In this document: in pieces, positions 5,436 to 7,623 of the stretch
Layout of the letters: the number at the start of each line of letters is the position of its first letter
Numbering within the stretch: position 1 is the first letter of the stretch
NCBI GenBank assembly: GCA_012798155.1
Contig: JAAZNR010000265.1
Span: 1 to 7,623 of the forward strand
DNA from: Thermogutta sp.
GTDB taxonomy: Bacteria > Planctomycetota > Planctomycetia > Pirellulales > Thermoguttaceae
Length of the DNA stretch: 7,623 nucleotides
Reading direction: 5' to 3'
The notes under the pieces: model-generated
The model's input: only the letters and a program-made list of their open reading frames with translations
Databases searched by the model: none
Told to the model about the DNA's origin: nothing
Position numbers and translations under genes: made by a program

Positions 5436-6260
5436 TCATTTCTTCCGCATCGCCTCGCCGGTCATCGGCACGAACATCACCGGGGCGACGGATTCTCGGC
5501 GGATCACGCCGTCCTCGCCTTTTACGATCAGCAGCAGCTCTTGCCGGGCCTCGCCGACGGGAATCACCAAGCGGCCCCCGGGGGCCAACTGGTCGATCAG
5601 CGGTTGCGGCACGTGGTCCGGCGCGGCGGCCACGATGATGAGATCGAAGGGGGCCTTCTCCGGCCAGCCCTGGTAACCGTCTCCCGCGCGGACCGTCACG
5701 TTCTTGTAGCCGAGCTGCTTGAGCCTCTCGGCGGCCTCCACGGCCAACGGTTCCAGAATCTCGATCGAATAGACCTCGCGGCACAACTCGGCCAAGACGG
5801 CGGCTTGATAGCCCGACCCCGTTCCCACGTCCAGCGCCCGGCTCTCGGGTCGCGGGGCCGCCAACTGCGTCATCAAGGCCACGATGTACGGCTGCGAGAT
5901 CGTCTGCCCGTGACCGATCGGCAAGGGGTGGTCGTCGTAGGCCTCGTGGAGGACGTTTTCCGGAACGAACCGATGTCGCGGCACGCGGAGCATGGCCTCC
6001 AGGACGCGCGGGTCGCGGATATCGCGGGCGGCCAACTGCTCCTCGACCATCCTCCGCCGCGCGGCGAGGAAGCCGTTGCCGTGCGGGCGAGACGTAGTTT
6101 CGGCGTCCGCGCGGTCTGCGTCAACCGCCGTCTCCGCCGGTTCGACATCTTCCTTGCCCGAGGACATGCGACCGATCGCCCTCCAAAAAAGCACCGCAAC
6201 CACCACGGCGGCCGGGATTGCCAAGCCGCTCGCCGCGAGCACGACCGTACGGGAAGCCAT
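5436..6260 (-). CDS. pcm: Protein-L-isoaspartate O-methyltransferase with an N-terminal membrane anchor
   Basis: This 274-residue enzyme transfers a methyl group from S-adenosylmethionine to abnormal L-isoaspartyl residues, starting their repair. The catalytic domain spans about 64-270. It contains MVEEQL..RDI (71-82), VPRHRFVP (93-100), GQTISQPY (118-125), the SAM-binding loop DVGTGSGY (144-151), an acidic residue at the next strand (E167), GDGYQGWP (193-200) and PLIDQLAPGGRLVIPVG (220-236). Ahead of it is a hydrophobic helix at about 6-26 and an acidic linker (37-56), which are absent from typical cytosolic Pcm of about 210 residues. The start ATG 6260 is supported by GGAGG 8 nt upstream, so the helix is probably made. 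R4 precedes the helix and R27, R31 and K36 follow it, favouring a cytoplasmic catalytic domain. It lies 59 bp downstream of miaB on the same strand. Confidence 0.93.
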   Translation of the reverse strand: MASRTVVLAASGLAIPAAVVVAVLFWRAIGRMSSGKEDVEPAETAVDADRADAETTSRPHGNGFLAARRRMVEEQLAARDIRDPRVLEAMLRVPRHRFVPENVLHEAYDDHPLPIGHGQTISQPYIVALMTQLAAPRPESRALDVGTGSGYQAAVLAELCREVYSIEILEPLAVEAAERLKQLGYKNVTVRAGDGYQGWPEKAPFDLIIVAAAPDHVPQPLIDQLAPGGRLVIPVGEARQELLLIVKGEDGVIRRESVAPVMFVPMTGEAMRKK

Positions 6261-6319
6261 GGCGACGCCCTCCGCTCACCCACGGCGAGGGGCGACCCGC
6301 GGACACGCCGGCCGCTCGC

Positions 6320-7623
6320 TCAAGCCTCGACCCAGACCGCCGAGCCGAAAAGGGTCACGGCGGTGGCATGCTCGACCTGAACTCGGGCGAACCGTCCGAT
6401 CCACTTCGCCTCGCCGTCGAAGACCACGATCCGATCGCAGGGAGTCCGGCCCGTCAATTGTAACTTCTCGCCGCCGGGGGCGGAACGAACGGCCGCATCG
6501 GGGTTGCCCTCCGCATCGGGGTTGCCCTCGGCGTCGGCGCCGCCCTCCGCATCGGGGCCGCCCTCCGCATCGGCGGTTTTTCCCGCGGCCTTGCTCGGGC
6601 CGTCGATCAACACCTCCACCGTCTCGCCCACGAAACGCCGATTGTCCTCCTCGCTGATCCGGTTTTGCAGGGCCAACAGCTCGTGGTTGCGCCGCCGCTT
6701 GACCGCCTCCGGGACGTCGTCCGGGAACAGCTCGTGGGCCTTGGTGCCGGGCCGCGGGCTGTACTTGAAGATGAAGCTGTTTTTGAACCGCGCCTCTTCC
6801 GCCAGCCGCAGGGTGGCCTCGAAATCCTCCTCCGTCTCCCCGCAAAAGCCGACGATGAAATCGCTCGTCACGGCCGCGCCGGGCAGCGTCTCGCGGACGG
6901 CGGCCAGCATCTCGCGATACTCCTCCGCCGTATAACCCCGTTTCATCCGCTTAAGCACGGCGTTCGACCCGGACTGCGCCGGCACGTGCAGATACGGGCA
7001 GACCTTGGGCAGATCGCGGACCGCCCGCAACAGGTCGGGCGTCATGTCGGGGGGATAGTTCGTCACGAAGCGGATGCGGCGGATGCCTTCCACCTCCGCG
7101 ACCCGCCGGAGCAGGTCGGAAAGGCGGACCTGCCGCCCGTCCTCCACGGTCCGATAACTATTGACGGTCTGTCCGAGGAGCGTGATTTCCCGGCAGCCTT
7201 GTTCGGCCAGAAGGCGGACCTCGGCCGTGATCTCGGCGGCGGGCCGGCTCTGCTCCGGGCCGCGGACGCTGGGGACGATGCAGTAGGTGCAGAACTTGTC
7301 GCAGCCCAGCATGATGCGGACCATCGCCCGATGACGCTGCTCGCGTGCCTCCGGCAAGCGCTGCGGGTCGTAGCGGGCGAAAGACTGAGCGACCGTCTCG
7401 CGGCGATGCCCCCGCCGCGGCAGGGCCACCGCGATCCGCGGCTCCTTTGTCCGCTCGCGTTCTTCGATCAGCGACACCAGGTTGCCGATTTGTCCCGGCC
7501 CCACGATCAAGTCCACATGCGGGGCCCGCCGCAGAATCGCCTCCCGGTCCTTCTGCGCCATGCAGCCCAGGACGCCGATCAATTTGTCGGGCCGCTGTTC
7601 CTTGAGGTGCTTGAGGCGCCCCA
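6320..7623 (-). CDS. miaB: tRNA-2-methylthio-N6-dimethylallyladenosine synthase, 5'-truncated by the window
   Basis: The 433 visible residues are open to the right edge, so the true start lies outside. Compared with E. coli MiaB about 60-65 N-terminal residues are missing, including two of the three Cys of the first iron-sulfur cluster; the third is C20 in IGVLGCMA. The enzyme adds a methylthio group to isopentenyl-adenosine 37 of tRNAs. The radical-SAM motif is C107-x3-C111-x2-C114 (CDKFCTYC), followed by VPSVRGPEQSRP. Further motifs are LLGQTVNSYR, LHVPAQSGSN and SDFIVGFCGETEEDF, where the more usual P is C. QTVN (usually QNVN) together with the CTYCIVP motif supports MiaB over RimO or MtaB. 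The C-terminal TRAM domain (about 330-428) contains an acidic Gly-rich insertion. The TTG at 7580-7582 can be read as a start but is internal, because homology continues upstream (GRLKHLKEQRPDK). Confidence 0.93.
   Translation of the reverse strand, partial: GRLKHLKEQRPDKLIGVLGCMAQKDREAILRRAPHVDLIVGPGQIGNLVSLIEERERTKEPRIAVALPRRGHRRETVAQSFARYDPQRLPEAREQRHRAMVRIMLGCDKFCTYCIVPSVRGPEQSRPAAEITAEVRLLAEQGCREITLLGQTVNSYRTVEDGRQVRLSDLLRRVAEVEGIRRIRFVTNYPPDMTPDLLRAVRDLPKVCPYLHVPAQSGSNAVLKRMKRGYTAEEYREMLAAVRETLPGAAVTSDFIVGFCGETEEDFEATLRLAEEARFKNSFIFKYSPRPGTKAHELFPDDVPEAVKRRRNHELLALQNRISEEDNRRFVGETVEVLIDGPSKAAGKTADAEGGPDAEGGADAEGNPDAEGNPDAAVRSAPGGEKLQLTGRTPCDRIVVFDGEAKWIGRFARVQVEHATAVTLFGSAVWVEA
6494..6574 (-). 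repeat. 18-bp tandem repeat inside miaB encoding a hexapeptide
   Basis: These 81 bp are 4.5 copies of an 18-bp unit and encode [A/P]DAEG[G/N] repeated: ADAEGG, PDAEGG, ADAEGN, PDAEGN, PDA. The block stays in frame and lies between GPSKAAGKT and EKLQLTGRT of the TRAM domain, where E. coli MiaB has only a few residues. The units differ by synonymous and single-residue changes, so the expansion is not brand new. Confidence 0.85.

Noticed and set aside
6276..6845. A 189-codon minus-strand frame overlapping the end of miaB
   Set aside because: It is an out-of-frame reading of miaB with Arg/Gly-rich content, open because of the GC-rich tandem repeat.

Overview
The window is GC-rich bacterial chromosome, most likely from a planctomycete and probably the Pirellulales side of that phylum. 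This rests on four things: a CdsA with the lineage-style 'PGLGG' ending, a small double zinc-ribbon protein opening CPNGH, a MiaB with GQTVNSY and VGFCGETEEDF, and two families of palindromic intergenic repeats of a kind I associate with planctomycete genomes. The placement comes from recognition, not from a search.

Layout, left to right. Positions 1-2604 (minus) hold a large protein that runs off the left edge. It has a KaiC/RecA-like N-terminus with no Walker A motif, joined to a PPDK/PEP-synthase-type ATP-grasp domain. Positions 2605-3293 are a divergent intergenic region. It has a phased series of TTTCACGG-like motifs next to the minus-strand gene, then an array of two hairpin repeats (called A and B here) in a fixed spacing. 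Positions 3294-4211 (plus) encode phosphatidate cytidylyltransferase CdsA. Positions 4212-4852 are gene-free apart from minor repeats. Positions 4853-5197 (plus) encode the 114-residue zinc-ribbon protein behind a perfect Shine-Dalgarno sequence. Positions 5198-5435 are a convergent intergenic region with one more A and two more B repeats. Positions 5436-6260 (minus) encode a membrane-anchored protein-L-isoaspartate methyltransferase. Positions 6320-7623 (minus) encode MiaB, cut at its N-terminus by the right edge and carrying a hexapeptide tandem repeat inside its TRAM domain.

The genes are mostly unrelated housekeeping functions: lipid precursor synthesis, tRNA modification and protein repair. 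miaB and pcm lie 59 bp apart on the same strand and may be co-transcribed. The other units look like single-gene transcripts. I see no defence system, CRISPR array, transposase or phage gene. The most unusual material is the composite A-B repeat, whose B hairpin shows paired base changes and an invariant loop, and the degenerate KaiC-like/ATP-grasp fusion with iterated motifs at its start.
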